Notes under the pieces: model-generated
What the model was told of the DNA's origin: nothing
Databases searched by the model: none
What the model saw: the letters and a program-made list of their open reading frames with translations, nothing else
Part shown: in pieces, positions 8,813 through 16,130 of the stretch
Numbering within the stretch: position 1 is the first letter of the stretch
Layout: every line of letters starts with the position of its first letter
Virus record (IMG/VR): IMGVR_UViG_3300005264_001020
Coordinates: 1-38,092 of that record
Length of the DNA: 38,092 nucleotides
Reading direction: 5' to 3' (one strand)
DNA from: a virus
Translations under genes and position numbers: made by a program

Positions 8813-9171
8813 AAACCCTTGGTACATTCTGTTACCATTTTAAAATCTTTAGATTTTAATTCTAGGATTACATCAAATGGCATTTTTGAAGCTTTAGCTG
8901 CGATAGCTGCTTGATATGCAGTTGAATAATTTGTATCTGGTAAAGGAGTATAGAAACGACCTAATGCATCACTTTCGGCATCACATATATCTACTCCAGT
9001 AAGTGCATTGAAATCTAATTCTAGTTTTTCTATCTTTTCATCATTAAAATTAATAGGCGTTCCTAAAGTTACAATTACAATTTCATTTGTTATCTCTACT
9101 TTAGTTTTCTTTTTAATTTCTTGTTTTGCTTCTCCTTGTTCACCTTCAGGCATTTTATTTTTCTTTTCCAT
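8800..9171 (-). CDS. E: tail assembly chaperone gpE (P2 gpE-like)
   Basis: This is a 123-residue short-form tail assembly chaperone. Residues 1-28 are charged and probably flexible. The rest matches the tail assembly protein E pattern (VTLGTPINFNDEKIEKLELDF, then LTGVDI). It starts at ATG 9171, six bases after AGGAGG, and lies between the tube gene and the tape measure as in P2. Four codons before the stop is a -1 slippery heptamer that would extend it into E'. Confidence 0.8.
   Translation of the reverse strand: MEKKNKMPEGEQGEAKQEIKKKTKVEITNEIVIVTLGTPINFNDEKIEKLELDFNALTGVDICDAESDALGRFYTPLPDTNYSTAYQAAIAAKASKMPFDVILELKSKDFKMVTECTKGFLLG
8812..8818 (-). promoter_or_regulatory. -1 ribosomal frameshift site GGGTTTC
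   Basis: On the minus strand this reads G GGT TTC in the frame of gpE (codons 119-120), a proper X-XXY-YYZ slippery heptamer. After slippage the next codon is CTT, and the frame stays open for 51 codons. Lambda uses GGGAAAG at the equivalent place. Confidence 0.75.
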
Positions 9172-9204
9172 TGGTTTCCTCCTAAATCTTTAGTTTGACT
9201 TATC

Positions 9205-9298
9205 ACTATATTTATAGTAATAACACTACTGTTATTCGATCCGGTATTAATCTAATACCTTCAGTAAAAAGCTCTCGTTGACTTTACGAGGGCTTTTT
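9205..9298 (-). other. four consecutive hairpins between tube and chaperone genes
   Basis: Four palindromes follow one another in 94 bases: ACTATA/TATAGT (9205-9218), AATAACA/TGTTATT (9219-9236), GGTATTA/TAATACC (9243-9259) and the terminator stem (9270-9294). All arms are perfect except one G-T pair in the last. The array is downstream of sheath and tube, the most abundant tail proteins, and upstream of E and the tape measure. It may protect the upstream mRNA end and lower downstream expression. Confidence 0.65.
9265..9298 (-). terminator. rho-independent terminator after tail tube gene
   Basis: A 9-bp stem (AGCTCTCGT / ACGAGGGCT with one G-T pair), a 7-base loop and T-tracts on both strands. 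It would partly end the sheath-tube transcript before E and the tape measure, giving lower expression of the latter. It is symmetric and could work in both directions. Confidence 0.8.
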
Positions 9299-9313
9299 AC
9301 TTTAGTTTTCTTC

Positions 9314-9829
9314 TTATAGAAAATCATCATCATCTAGATAATTAATTCCATCTACTACAAATTTATTGTTTAATTTATCAATATGAAGTGTTGGGATCTC
9401 ATCGATAAATATTCTTATACTAATTACTTCAAACTCTGCTTCAGTATCCATAGCTTTAGCTGTTTCTGCTTTTCCTAGATTTTTATTCTTAGGAGTTACC
9501 TTAGCCATGATTCTAATTTTTCTATTTTTCATTTTTCCTATTGGGCTCCCTGGGTCAACCATTTGTAAATTACCTCTAAATGCTAGTTGATGCATAATAG
9601 GAGCTATAAGTGTTGTAAATTGTTTATTTACTGATCTTTTTTTAATTTTCATAGTCATTGATTTAGTTAATCCTGCAATAGGGACTTCTATTTCTCCTGC
9701 TATTCCTGAACCTGTAACTGTATCGGTCATAAACTGGATATTAGGTAGTTCTACATCTACTGTTCCTACTTCTTTTAATGCATTTAAATAAAGACTAAAT
9801 CCCTGTAAGGATACTGGAAATCCATTCAT
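9314..9829 (-). CDS. FII: major tail tube protein (P2 gpFII-like)
   Basis: This protein forms the inner tube through which DNA passes. It has 171 residues, the usual family length. Typical features are an opening with VSLQGFSLYLNAL, then VELPNIQFMTDTVTGSGIAGEIE (residues 25-47), and a conserved AFRGNLQ segment. The ATG shares its A with the stop of the sheath gene (TAATG), so both are made in a coupled way. A terminator follows. Confidence 0.9.
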   Translation of the reverse strand: MNGFPVSLQGFSLYLNALKEVGTVDVELPNIQFMTDTVTGSGIAGEIEVPIAGLTKSMTMKIKKRSVNKQFTTLIAPIMHQLAFRGNLQMVDPGSPIGKMKNRKIRIMAKVTPKNKNLGKAETAKAMDTEAEFEVISIRIFIDEIPTLHIDKLNNKFVVDGINYLDDDDFL

Positions 9830-11274
9830 TAGTTAGCACCTCCAAATAGTTTCTTTAGGTAATTCACATCATATTCTAGAGCTGATTCAATCTTTTCAGC
9901 TACTCCTACTGGAGTCATATATCTTTTAAAGTTATATTTTCCATCTATTAACTTAGTAGTTGGATTATCTTGTTTATTAAACTCTATTCTTCCGCCCAAG
10001 ATAGCTCCTGTAGTTACTAATCCATTGTAGTAGTCGTTATAGCTATCTACTATCTTATCCATTAGCTTATTGTTTGCAGGTTTGTCTACATCTAACCAAT
10101 AAGTTAATGTAAAGTTATTGTTATCCCAGATAAACATCCTTTTACAAGAGATTGTATTATCTTTAATATCTCTATTGGATGGATAACATCCGGTTCTATT
10201 CCCCCATAATCTCCAACCATTATTAAAGTTGATAGAAGTGGTTATTCCGTTATCATTTAGATAATCAGCTTGGGTTAATAGGAGATCTACCTCTGTTTTA
10301 TCCTTCAGACATATCCCTGTAATATTTAAGGGCTTATTGGAAGGTGATTCATATGGAATATCTCCATTTTTAGTATCTACTGCATACATAGAAGCTGCTG
10401 CTAAGGTAGAAATATGATAAAGAGTTTTATCAATTAATCCCATTGGCCAAAAGTTATATAGATTCTCATGGATATAACTGTTATCGTTTTTCCATGCAGG
10501 AACCTTGTTATATTTATCTATGGTAGTTGTATCTAAATCAGCTAATGCTATGCCGGTAAAGACCTCGTTAATATTTTTCATAGCAGATACCAGGGCAGTC
10601 ATTACCTTGCTCTTATCTGTCCAACCAGGAGCTAATCCTATGTTTGGAACTTTATTAAATTTAGGGAATACCTGATTTATTAGAGCTATTCCTTCAGTCT
10701 TTAGAGTAGTTGTATCGATTCCTCCTATAACATCTGTTTCAGTTACTAAACTAGGTTTTAGTTTATCAAAACTTACTTTCCCTTCTGTAAGAGTTCCTCC
10801 TAATGTTTCATCTGTAATTATGATGCTTACAGATCCATCTTCATTAAACACTGATGTATATTTTTCTTTAGGAATTGCAGTACCATCAGATTGTTTTAAA
10901 GATAAACTAGTTAATAGAATCCCTTTATCTTCTATAGTTTCTTTTTTCTTAGTAAATGTAATAGCACCATCACTCACAGCTTCCTTGTGGGTAGCAGGAT
11001 CTAAAACATTTATAAGAACTACTGGACCTACTTTAAACAGCCTAAAAAATACGCTTATAGCCTCACAAAGGGTATAACTTGCCCAGTCATCCGAATATCC
11101 AAAAGCTTCTATAGCTTCTCTTTCTGAATAACAAAGAACAGGTGTATTTACCTTAGGATCAATTGCTCTATTTACTGGAGCGGTTCCTATAATTACTGCA
11201 CAATTTCCACTAGCTATTACACTAGCTATCGAGGTGGAAGATTCACTTGTTTTTACTCCATGATTTATTGACAT
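9829..11274 (-). CDS. FI: contractile tail sheath protein (P2 gpFI-like)
   Basis: This is the contractile sheath subunit, 481 residues. The N-terminus HGVKTSESSTSIASV...VIIGTAP is the classic sheath start. A C-terminal region with CKRMFIWDNNNFTLTYWLDVDKPAN and IEFNKQDNPTTKLIDGKYNF matches the conserved interlocking domain. Residues 110-170 form a surface insertion domain that contains EKYTSVFNEDGSVSI. It makes the phage a myovirus. The start at 11274 shares one base with the upstream gene's stop. Confidence 0.93.
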   Translation of the reverse strand: MSINHGVKTSESSTSIASVIASGNCAVIIGTAPVNRAIDPKVNTPVLCYSEREAIEAFGYSDDWASYTLCEAISVFFRLFKVGPVVLINVLDPATHKEAVSDGAITFTKKKETIEDKGILLTSLSLKQSDGTAIPKEKYTSVFNEDGSVSIIITDETLGGTLTEGKVSFDKLKPSLVTETDVIGGIDTTTLKTEGIALINQVFPKFNKVPNIGLAPGWTDKSKVMTALVSAMKNINEVFTGIALADLDTTTIDKYNKVPAWKNDNSYIHENLYNFWPMGLIDKTLYHISTLAAASMYAVDTKNGDIPYESPSNKPLNITGICLKDKTEVDLLLTQADYLNDNGITTSINFNNGWRLWGNRTGCYPSNRDIKDNTISCKRMFIWDNNNFTLTYWLDVDKPANNKLMDKIVDSYNDYYNGLVTTGAILGGRIEFNKQDNPTTKLIDGKYNFKRYMTPVGVAEKIESALEYDVNYLKKLFGGAN

Positions 11275-11567
11275 TACTTGATTACCTCCTCTAATGCTTT
11301 ATTAAAAAGGATATTTGTTATTGTTCCTGGTTGATCTATTTCATTTAAAGCTTCTACATATTTATCTTCAGAAACAAACATAGGTATTATAGATGGATAT
11401 TTTTCTTTTAATTTTTCTACTTCTTCAGGAAGATCTCCTCTAAAAATTGTTCCTTTATCTAAAACTCCTCTTTGAACAGCTGGTCCTATGTAGAATGTGC
11501 TTATTTTTTTCTTTATCTCTTCTGGTTCTTCTATTGTCTTCTTTTTAGGTTCTTTTTTTACTGCCAT
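11274..11567 (-). CDS. small conserved protein upstream of sheath
   Basis: This 97-residue protein has a lysine/glutamate-rich N-terminus (residues 1-24). A folded part follows, with ISTFYIGPAVQRGVLDKGTI and LPEEVEKLKEKYPSIIPMFV. I do not recognise a named family. Short proteins of this kind often lie just before sheath genes in P2-like phages of anaerobes. It starts at ATG 11567 behind AGGAGA, and its stop overlaps the sheath start. A structural or assembly role in the tail is likely from context only. Confidence 0.6.
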   Translation of the reverse strand: MAVKKEPKKKTIEEPEEIKKKISTFYIGPAVQRGVLDKGTIFRGDLPEEVEKLKEKYPSIIPMFVSEDKYVEALNEIDQPGTITNILFNKALEEVIK

Positions 11568-11576
11568 ATCTCCTCC

Positions 11577-12056
11577 TTACAAATAATCATCTTGTGGCTG
11601 TGTTACTGCTATTTCAAAAGTACATTTAGTCTCACCTAGGTAATATGGGAACTCTATTTCACCGTACACATCGTGTTTCATAGATCTCTTTAAGATCCCA
11701 AACTGAAAATTTGTATCTTTGAAAAAATCTTCTCTAATTTTATCTATTACTGAGAGTACATCCCAATGACCAGTTGCATGACTTTGTTTAACTAAATCTT
11801 CTTGTTTTTCATCTTCCCTACTTAATCCAATAGTTCCATATAAGATATTGATATCTGCAATACCGCTTAATTCTTCATCTTTAATATGAGTAGTTTGGAT
11901 TAATATATATGGTTTACCTCTCACAGCTTCTTTAGGTAACGCGCCTGTTTCAACTAATGGTAAGACAAACTCACCTTTATCATCTATTAACTGGATACCT
12001 TTTACAGCTTCAGTTATCCTTCTTTTTATCTCTTGTTCTAGGTTTCTAACTGACAT
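11577..12056 (-). CDS. tail completion / tail terminator-like protein
   Basis: This 159-residue protein opens with an EQEIKRRITEAVKGI helix, continues with RGKPYILIQTTHI and a central HWDVLSVIDKIREDFF helix, and ends in beta strands (YLGETKCTFEIAVTQP). That layout resembles small tail-terminator or completion proteins (lambda gpU / Gp37-like), which sit between head-tail connectors and the sheath. No specific family motif is certain. ATG 12056 has AAGGAG seven bases upstream, which overlaps the end of the 35-codon gene before it. Confidence 0.5.
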   Translation of the reverse strand: MSVRNLEQEIKRRITEAVKGIQLIDDKGEFVLPLVETGALPKEAVRGKPYILIQTTHIKDEELSGIADINILYGTIGLSREDEKQEDLVKQSHATGHWDVLSVIDKIREDFFKDTNFQFGILKRSMKHDVYGEIEFPYYLGETKCTFEIAVTQPQDDYL

Positions 12057-12059
12057 AGG

Positions 12060-12167
12060 TTACTCCTTTTTGTTGGTATTTATTGGTGGCACTTCTTTAA
12101 CTACATTTGAAATATCTTTAACAGTATTTGAGATCCCTGTCATTTTCTTTATATTTTTAACCGACAT
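12060..12167 (-). CDS. 35-residue small protein between SPFH and tail-completion genes
   Basis: This short frame has ATG 12167 with AGGAGG six bases upstream and ends three bases before the next gene. The product, starting MSVKNIKKMTGISNTVKDIS, has an amphipathic-looking helix, then a Pro-Asn tail. It is not recognised. Perfect spacing and its fit in the operon argue that it is translated; short length keeps confidence moderate. Confidence 0.55.
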   Translation of the reverse strand: MSVKNIKKMTGISNTVKDISNVVKEVPPINTNKKE

Positions 12168-12176
12168 AATGCCTCC

Positions 12177-13070
12177 TTAGTCTCTAATATCTATTATTGG
12201 AGTTCCTCCAGAAGTAACTTTCGGTAATTGTCCATCCCATCTTAGGGTTTGTTCATATCTAATCAATTCAGTAGATAAAGATTTTTTCTTTAGATCATTA
12301 GCTTTAGCTTGGGCTTTTGCTACAGTTAATATTCTTTCTGCTTCGGCTTTAGCTTGGATCAATTTAACATTAGCTTTACCTTGTTCCTGGATAGCATTTC
12401 TTTCAGCTTCAATTTGAGCTTTTTGTTTTTCTATTTTCTGCCTTTCTAATTCTTGTTGGGTATTTACTCTTTGTTGAATAACAGTAGCAGTGGCTTTATC
12501 TAATCCTATTCTTGAGAAATTCACAGATTCAATAATTATTCCATCTTTAGCAAACTTTTCTTTAATATGTTGATAAGTTTTTAAGTTTAAATCTGCCCGT
12601 TTAGATCCATATATATCAAGGACACTAAATTTAGAAGTTACTTCAGAAACATATGCTTTGATCTTTACTCTGGTATATGTATTTTGAATAATTTCACCAC
12701 TTTTACCTTTAAATCTAGTAAAAATTTTAGCTACTCTATTTTCATCATATCTATACGAATATTCTAAATCTACATTGACCATTTTCCCATCGGAAGTAGG
12801 AACTATAAAGGAATCATTATCTTCTGAACCTTCTCTTTCATCTGCAGATAAATATGCCTGTTCAGTTCCAACGGTATATTCAGTTACATTTTTAAATGGA
12901 TTGATAAAGTTATATCCTTGAGTTAATACTTTTTCTTGTACTCCTCCATTTGGACTATATACAACCCCTACATACCCTGCTGATATTTTATGACAAGATT
13001 TAAATGTCATTAATATCGCCATAACTATTACAATCATTACCGCACTTGCTTTTTTTCCATTAATTATCAT
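12177..13070 (-). CDS. SPFH/Band-7 (prohibitin-like) membrane protein
   Basis: This 297-residue protein has an N-terminal membrane segment (about residues 8-24, AVMIVIVMAILMTF). The SPFH core follows (AGYVGVVYSPNGGVQEKVLTQGYNFINPF near residues 31-59, then a VPTSDGKMVNVDLEYSYR strand pair). The core ends in a long Q/K/E/A-rich coiled coil (ERQKIEKQKAQIEAERNAIQ onward). Prohibitin, HflK and HflC share this plan; such proteins form membrane rings and regulate FtsH. Its place inside a tail gene operon is unusual. It starts at ATG 13070 after AGGAGG. It may alter the host membrane late in infection or in the lysogen, but its role is unknown. Confidence 0.85.
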   Translation of the reverse strand: MIINGKKASAVMIVIVMAILMTFKSCHKISAGYVGVVYSPNGGVQEKVLTQGYNFINPFKNVTEYTVGTEQAYLSADEREGSEDNDSFIVPTSDGKMVNVDLEYSYRYDENRVAKIFTRFKGKSGEIIQNTYTRVKIKAYVSEVTSKFSVLDIYGSKRADLNLKTYQHIKEKFAKDGIIIESVNFSRIGLDKATATVIQQRVNTQQELERQKIEKQKAQIEAERNAIQEQGKANVKLIQAKAEAERILTVAKAQAKANDLKKKSLSTELIRYEQTLRWDGQLPKVTSGGTPIIDIRD

Positions 13071-13086
13071 TTTTGTCCTCCTAATT

Positions 13087-13638
13087 TTATTTCTCAAAGA
13101 ATTTTTCTACTTGTGCTCCTAAGTTCTTTTCTAATCTTTCTTGAATAAGATCCTCAATATATTCAATTACATTATTTGTTTCTAACATCCCACCGGTTGA
13201 TGATCCCCTTTGTAAACTAATTGGTTTTCTTTCTTTACCTTTTCTTCTAAATACCTGAAGGTTTCCAGGTTGATTCTTAGGAGCATTAACAAAACCTCTC
13301 TTTAGTTCTTTTATTCCACCGCTTCTACTTTGAGCTACCTTGATAGGACCATTACTTGGGATATCTACTCTAAATCTTTTAAGAGTAAATGTATCTTTCT
13401 TCCTATTGTTTTTTATTTGAGCTACTGAATTATTTTTATTGGCTTTCTTTATCATGATACTGGCATTAATAGGCTTCTTATCGATATAGAATTCATCTAT
13501 AATACGATTGACTATATCTTTTTTAGTTTCAAGGGCTGCCCTATTAGCAGCGCCTGAAACTACACTTTCAATACCATCTGTTATTCCTTCTAACTCTTTT
13601 TTTACTTTCTCTAGCAGTTCACTATCAATTTCAATCAT
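13087..13638 (-). CDS. minor tail protein Z-like / neck protein
   Basis: This 183-residue basic protein opens with a helix (SELLEKVKKELEGITDGI) and then has AANRAALETKKDIVNRI, the helical start seen in lambda gpZ / HK97 gp10-type tail completion proteins. A strand region (KKDTFTLKRFRVDIPSNGP) and RxxxGKERKPISLQRGSS follow. It lies between the head-tail connector and tail genes, consistent with a role in joining tail to head. ATG 13638 is preceded by AAGGTG. Family call is moderate. Confidence 0.65.
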   Translation of the reverse strand: MIEIDSELLEKVKKELEGITDGIESVVSGAANRAALETKKDIVNRIIDEFYIDKKPINASIMIKKANKNNSVAQIKNNRKKDTFTLKRFRVDIPSNGPIKVAQSRSGGIKELKRGFVNAPKNQPGNLQVFRRKGKERKPISLQRGSSTGGMLETNNVIEYIEDLIQERLEKNLGAQVEKFFEK

Positions 13639-13655
13639 AAGATTTCACCTTCTGT

Positions 13656-13674
13656 ATTTCGTAAGTTCCGAAAT
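13656..13674. repeat. 19-bp inverted repeat, site B1
   Basis: ATTTCG-TAAGTTC-CGAAAT with perfect 6-bp arms, in the 59-bp gap between the connector and Z-like genes. It is one base from a second copy (B2), giving a 20-bp centre-to-centre spacing, so two bound dimers would lie almost two helical turns apart. Confidence 0.85.
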
Positions 13675-13675
13675 G

Positions 13676-13694
13676 ATTTCGCGACTCGCGAAAT
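13676..13694. repeat. 19-bp inverted repeat, site B2
   Basis: ATTTCG-CGACTCG-CGAAAT, in tandem with B1. On the minus strand the spacer reads CGAGTCG. The extended palindrome TTTCGCGA/TCGCGAAA has 8-bp arms around a single base, the most symmetric copy of the five. Confidence 0.85.
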
Positions 13695-13697
13695 TGA

Positions 13698-14015
13698 TTA
13701 CCTGTAATTTATTGCTACATCTACACGGCAAGTATTTCCTAGATCTTCTATATCTATAATTTCATAGGACTCATTATCTATCGTTACTCTGTCATTAGGC
13801 GCTAGGTTTAATGGGAAGTCTATTTTCTTGATAGATATACTAATTCCACCAGTATAGATCCCCATCTCTTCAGCTTTTCCTTTATACTTTCTTCTGAAGC
13901 TTTCTGAAGACTTTATGGCTATGATTTCATTACCTTTAAAAGTAATCTTTTCTCCTACTTCAGTAGGATCGAACAATATGTCTAAATCTCCATCTAGCAT
14001 CTCTTTAAAGTTCAT
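13698..14015 (-). CDS. head-tail connector (lambda gpFII-like)
   Basis: This 105-residue protein opens MNFKEMLDGDLDILFDPTEVGEKITFKG and ends with beta strands NDRVTIDNESYEIIDIEDLGNT. This is the layout of lambda gpFII / gifsy-2-type connector proteins that form the docking site for the tail. Position after capsid and gpFI-like genes supports it. ATG 14015 overlaps the upstream gene by 11 bp. Confidence 0.7.
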   Translation of the reverse strand: MNFKEMLDGDLDILFDPTEVGEKITFKGNEIIAIKSSESFRRKYKGKAEEMGIYTGGISISIKKIDFPLNLAPNDRVTIDNESYEIIDIEDLGNTCRVDVAINYR

Positions 14016-14316
14016 CTTCAGCTTCTATAATTGCTTCTATGATCTCAGCTTTTTTAGTTACTTCTAATTGAAGTTCCATCCCCTCTGCCATCTCTTTTAA
14101 TTCAGGAATGGTATGATCATCTAATTCTTTTCTTCTTTTTTCCTGTGCTAACTCTTCAGGAGTTTTTTCTTCCTGGAAATGAGACTTTATCTCAGTTACA
14201 AAATCAGATTTAACAAGATCTTCTGCATCTTTATCATCTAATTCTATTATTTTCCCTGGTTTATATATTTTCCCCTTATATTCAAGGGCTGTTAATTTGA
14301 CTTTACATTTTTTCAT
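14005..14316 (-). CDS. small head protein with C-terminal HeH/SAP-like motif (gpFI position)
   Basis: This 103-residue protein has an N-terminal strand region (KCKVKLTALEYKGKIYKPGKII, residues 3-24) found in short phage capsid-neighbour proteins. After an acidic linker comes a C-terminal helix-extended-helix motif (LDDHTIPELKEMAEGMELQL...TKKAEIIEAI). Lambda places gpFI, a packaging accessory, here. The HeH part suggests DNA binding or protein contacts; the exact role is not shown. It starts at ATG 14316 after AGGAGGTAAC. Confidence 0.6.
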   Translation of the reverse strand: MKKCKVKLTALEYKGKIYKPGKIIELDDKDAEDLVKSDFVTEIKSHFQEEKTPEELAQEKRRKELDDHTIPELKEMAEGMELQLEVTKKAEIIEAIIEAEDEL

Positions 14317-14325
14317 TGTTACCTC

Positions 14326-15354
14326 CTATATTACTTTAGCTGCAATCCATCCTTGAGCGTCTTCCGGTATGATTAATGGTGAAGATTTAAGTTCTAATAG
14401 ATCGGTATTACCTTCAGATGAAGGAACAGTTTTTACAGCCTCTTTACCAATAAAAATCTTAGCTTTATCTGTGATTTTTTCTCTAAATGGGAAGCTTCCA
14501 TAATTTACTCTAAAACTCTTTGCTTTAAAGTATAGAAGTGTTCCATTTGGTAATATAGGCTCCTCAGTAGGTTTACCATATTCTTTTACCCAATCCATAT
14601 ATGAATAGATCTTTGTGTCTATCTCTGGAATATATCCAATATATGAAACTCCTGGCTCTTTTTCTTTTGGTTTAAGATCAATAAGAGTTCCATTAAGAAT
14701 CTTTATTTTTTCCATAAGAGTTTTATTATTGATAATTGATCTAGCTACATCCGGTGTAACTATTACTGTATCAACTACATTTCCTGTGTTCTTTTGGATC
14801 TCAAGTTTTTGATTACTTAACCATCCAACAATATCTGAACCTTCCGCATCAAACTTATCTATTCCAGTTAATACTTTTAATGAGAAGTTTCCATATCTGA
14901 TCCCTTCTTTTCCATCTCCCATGGGAAAGACTCCAGTCATTACTAATTGAGACAATGCCCAGATCTTAGTCCTATGAGCTATTGTTTTTAATGTCTTTAA
15001 ATCTTCTGCTACTTGTTTCTTTAAAATCTTATTCAGATCTTTTTTACCAGTAACATAGATCCCTTCACCAAATTGTTGCTGATATGCTGATTCAGCAGAT
15101 GCTGGGATTTGTAAAGCAATAAATGGTGGTTTGTATCTTTCTACTGCAAATCCATCTCTTTCAATCAATATACCGTTAGACATAGGCCCTACAAATGCTG
15201 CTCTTACTCTTCCATTGTCTTTAGAATGGATTTCTATTTCCTGTACTACTTCTTCTACCTCTTTACCAATTAATATGTTCCATAGAAAATTAACTGGTCT
15301 CTTTACCCTTTCAATTGCTGCTGTTATCTTTCTTGCATCATATGGACCTGCCAT
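14326..15354 (-). CDS. E: major capsid protein (lambda gpE-like)
   Basis: This is the shell subunit of the Phage_cap_E family, 342 residues, the same length as lambda gpE (341). Features include an early AAIERVKRPVNFLWNILIGKE, VRAAFVGPMSNGILIERDGF, and the conserved DTVIVTPDVARSIINN stretch (near residue 200), then SYMDWVKEYGKPTEEPILPNG. It follows the decoration protein gene by about 30 bp and has its own ribosome site (AGGAGTGATTA). The largest expected head product. Note that the gene name E is used separately here for the lambda-type capsid and the P2-type chaperone. Confidence 0.92.
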   Translation of the reverse strand: MAGPYDARKITAAIERVKRPVNFLWNILIGKEVEEVVQEIEIHSKDNGRVRAAFVGPMSNGILIERDGFAVERYKPPFIALQIPASAESAYQQQFGEGIYVTGKKDLNKILKKQVAEDLKTLKTIAHRTKIWALSQLVMTGVFPMGDGKEGIRYGNFSLKVLTGIDKFDAEGSDIVGWLSNQKLEIQKNTGNVVDTVIVTPDVARSIINNKTLMEKIKILNGTLIDLKPKEKEPGVSYIGYIPEIDTKIYSYMDWVKEYGKPTEEPILPNGTLLYFKAKSFRVNYGSFPFREKITDKAKIFIGKEAVKTVPSSEGNTDLLELKSSPLIIPEDAQGWIAAKVI

Positions 15355-15383
15355 TATTAATCACTCCTTTTAATTATATATAT

Positions 15384-15707
15384 TTATCTCATATAGATAT
15401 TTTTAGAAATACCATGTATTCTTATTTTTTCTATATCTATAGCCTCTTCTTTGATAACCCCAGTTTTATAGAACATTCCACTTACATAAACCATAGCTGT
15501 TTCAGCTCCTGTTACTACTACATCTTCACTTAATACTCCAAAGAATTTGGTTTCATCTGTACACTTTGATAGTTTTAAAGTTGTGGGATCTAACTCTAAA
15601 AGCATCCCTCTTTCATAAGTTCCCGCTACAAACCCCATAGGTTCAACTAGATAGGGAACAACTCCTCCAGCTTTTAGATTTTCAGGTGTTATTGTTTCTT
15701 TAGACAT
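15384..15707 (-). CDS. D: head decoration protein (lambda gpD-like)
   Basis: This 107-residue protein matches the HDPD family: ENLKAGGVVPYLVEPMGFVAGTYERGMLL near residues 9-37, then FFGVLSEDVVVTGAETAMVYVSGMF. Lambda gpD (110 residues) trimers stabilise the expanded shell. Its location between protease/scaffold and capsid genes is as in lambda. ATG 15707 is preceded by AAGGAGAGTGATTTTAA. Confidence 0.9.
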   Translation of the reverse strand: MSKETITPENLKAGGVVPYLVEPMGFVAGTYERGMLLELDPTTLKLSKCTDETKFFGVLSEDVVVTGAETAMVYVSGMFYKTGVIKEEAIDIEKIRIHGISKNIYMR

Positions 15708-15722
15708 TTAAAATCACTCTCC

Positions 15723-16130
15723 TTATTCAACTTCGTTTGCTAATGCTACTATGTCATCGATTTCCTCTAATTCTTGCTTTTCTTCTAACTCTTGTTTAGT
15801 CATTCCATCTAAGATTTGTTCCTGGACTCCTCCACCTTTAGCATCATCTATCTTATTTAATAAAATATCCATTTTATTCTCAGCTTTAGGTTGAACTTTG
15901 CCTTCTTTAGGTTGAGTTGCCATCTCCTGGAGAACATCATTAATTAATTCCTGACTAGTAGCTTCTATTGGAGTTTCAAATTTAGCCTTTTGAATACATT
16001 CAAGTGATCTTCCTGCTCTTTGTTCTATTGTTTCAAGGTTTTGAATCCTTGATCTTTCCTCTGTAACTCCTACCTGAACTATTTGTTTGTATAGGTCTGG
16101 GTATTTTTGCATTAATTGATTTAAATCCAT
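15723..16130 (-). CDS. nested scaffold protein (lambda Nu3-like), internal start
   Basis: This 135-residue product is in the same frame as the protease. ATG 16130 (residue 240 of the long form, MDLNQLMQKYPDLYK) has AAGGAG eight bases upstream, an obvious internal ribosome site. The sequence is acidic, Q-rich and helical, fitting a scaffold that fills the procapsid and is then degraded. Lambda Nu3 arises in exactly this way. The internal start is inferred from sequence. Confidence 0.7.
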   Translation of the reverse strand: MDLNQLMQKYPDLYKQIVQVGVTEERSRIQNLETIEQRAGRSLECIQKAKFETPIEATSQELINDVLQEMATQPKEGKVQPKAENKMDILLNKIDDAKGGGVQEQILDGMTKQELEEKQELEEIDDIVALANEVE

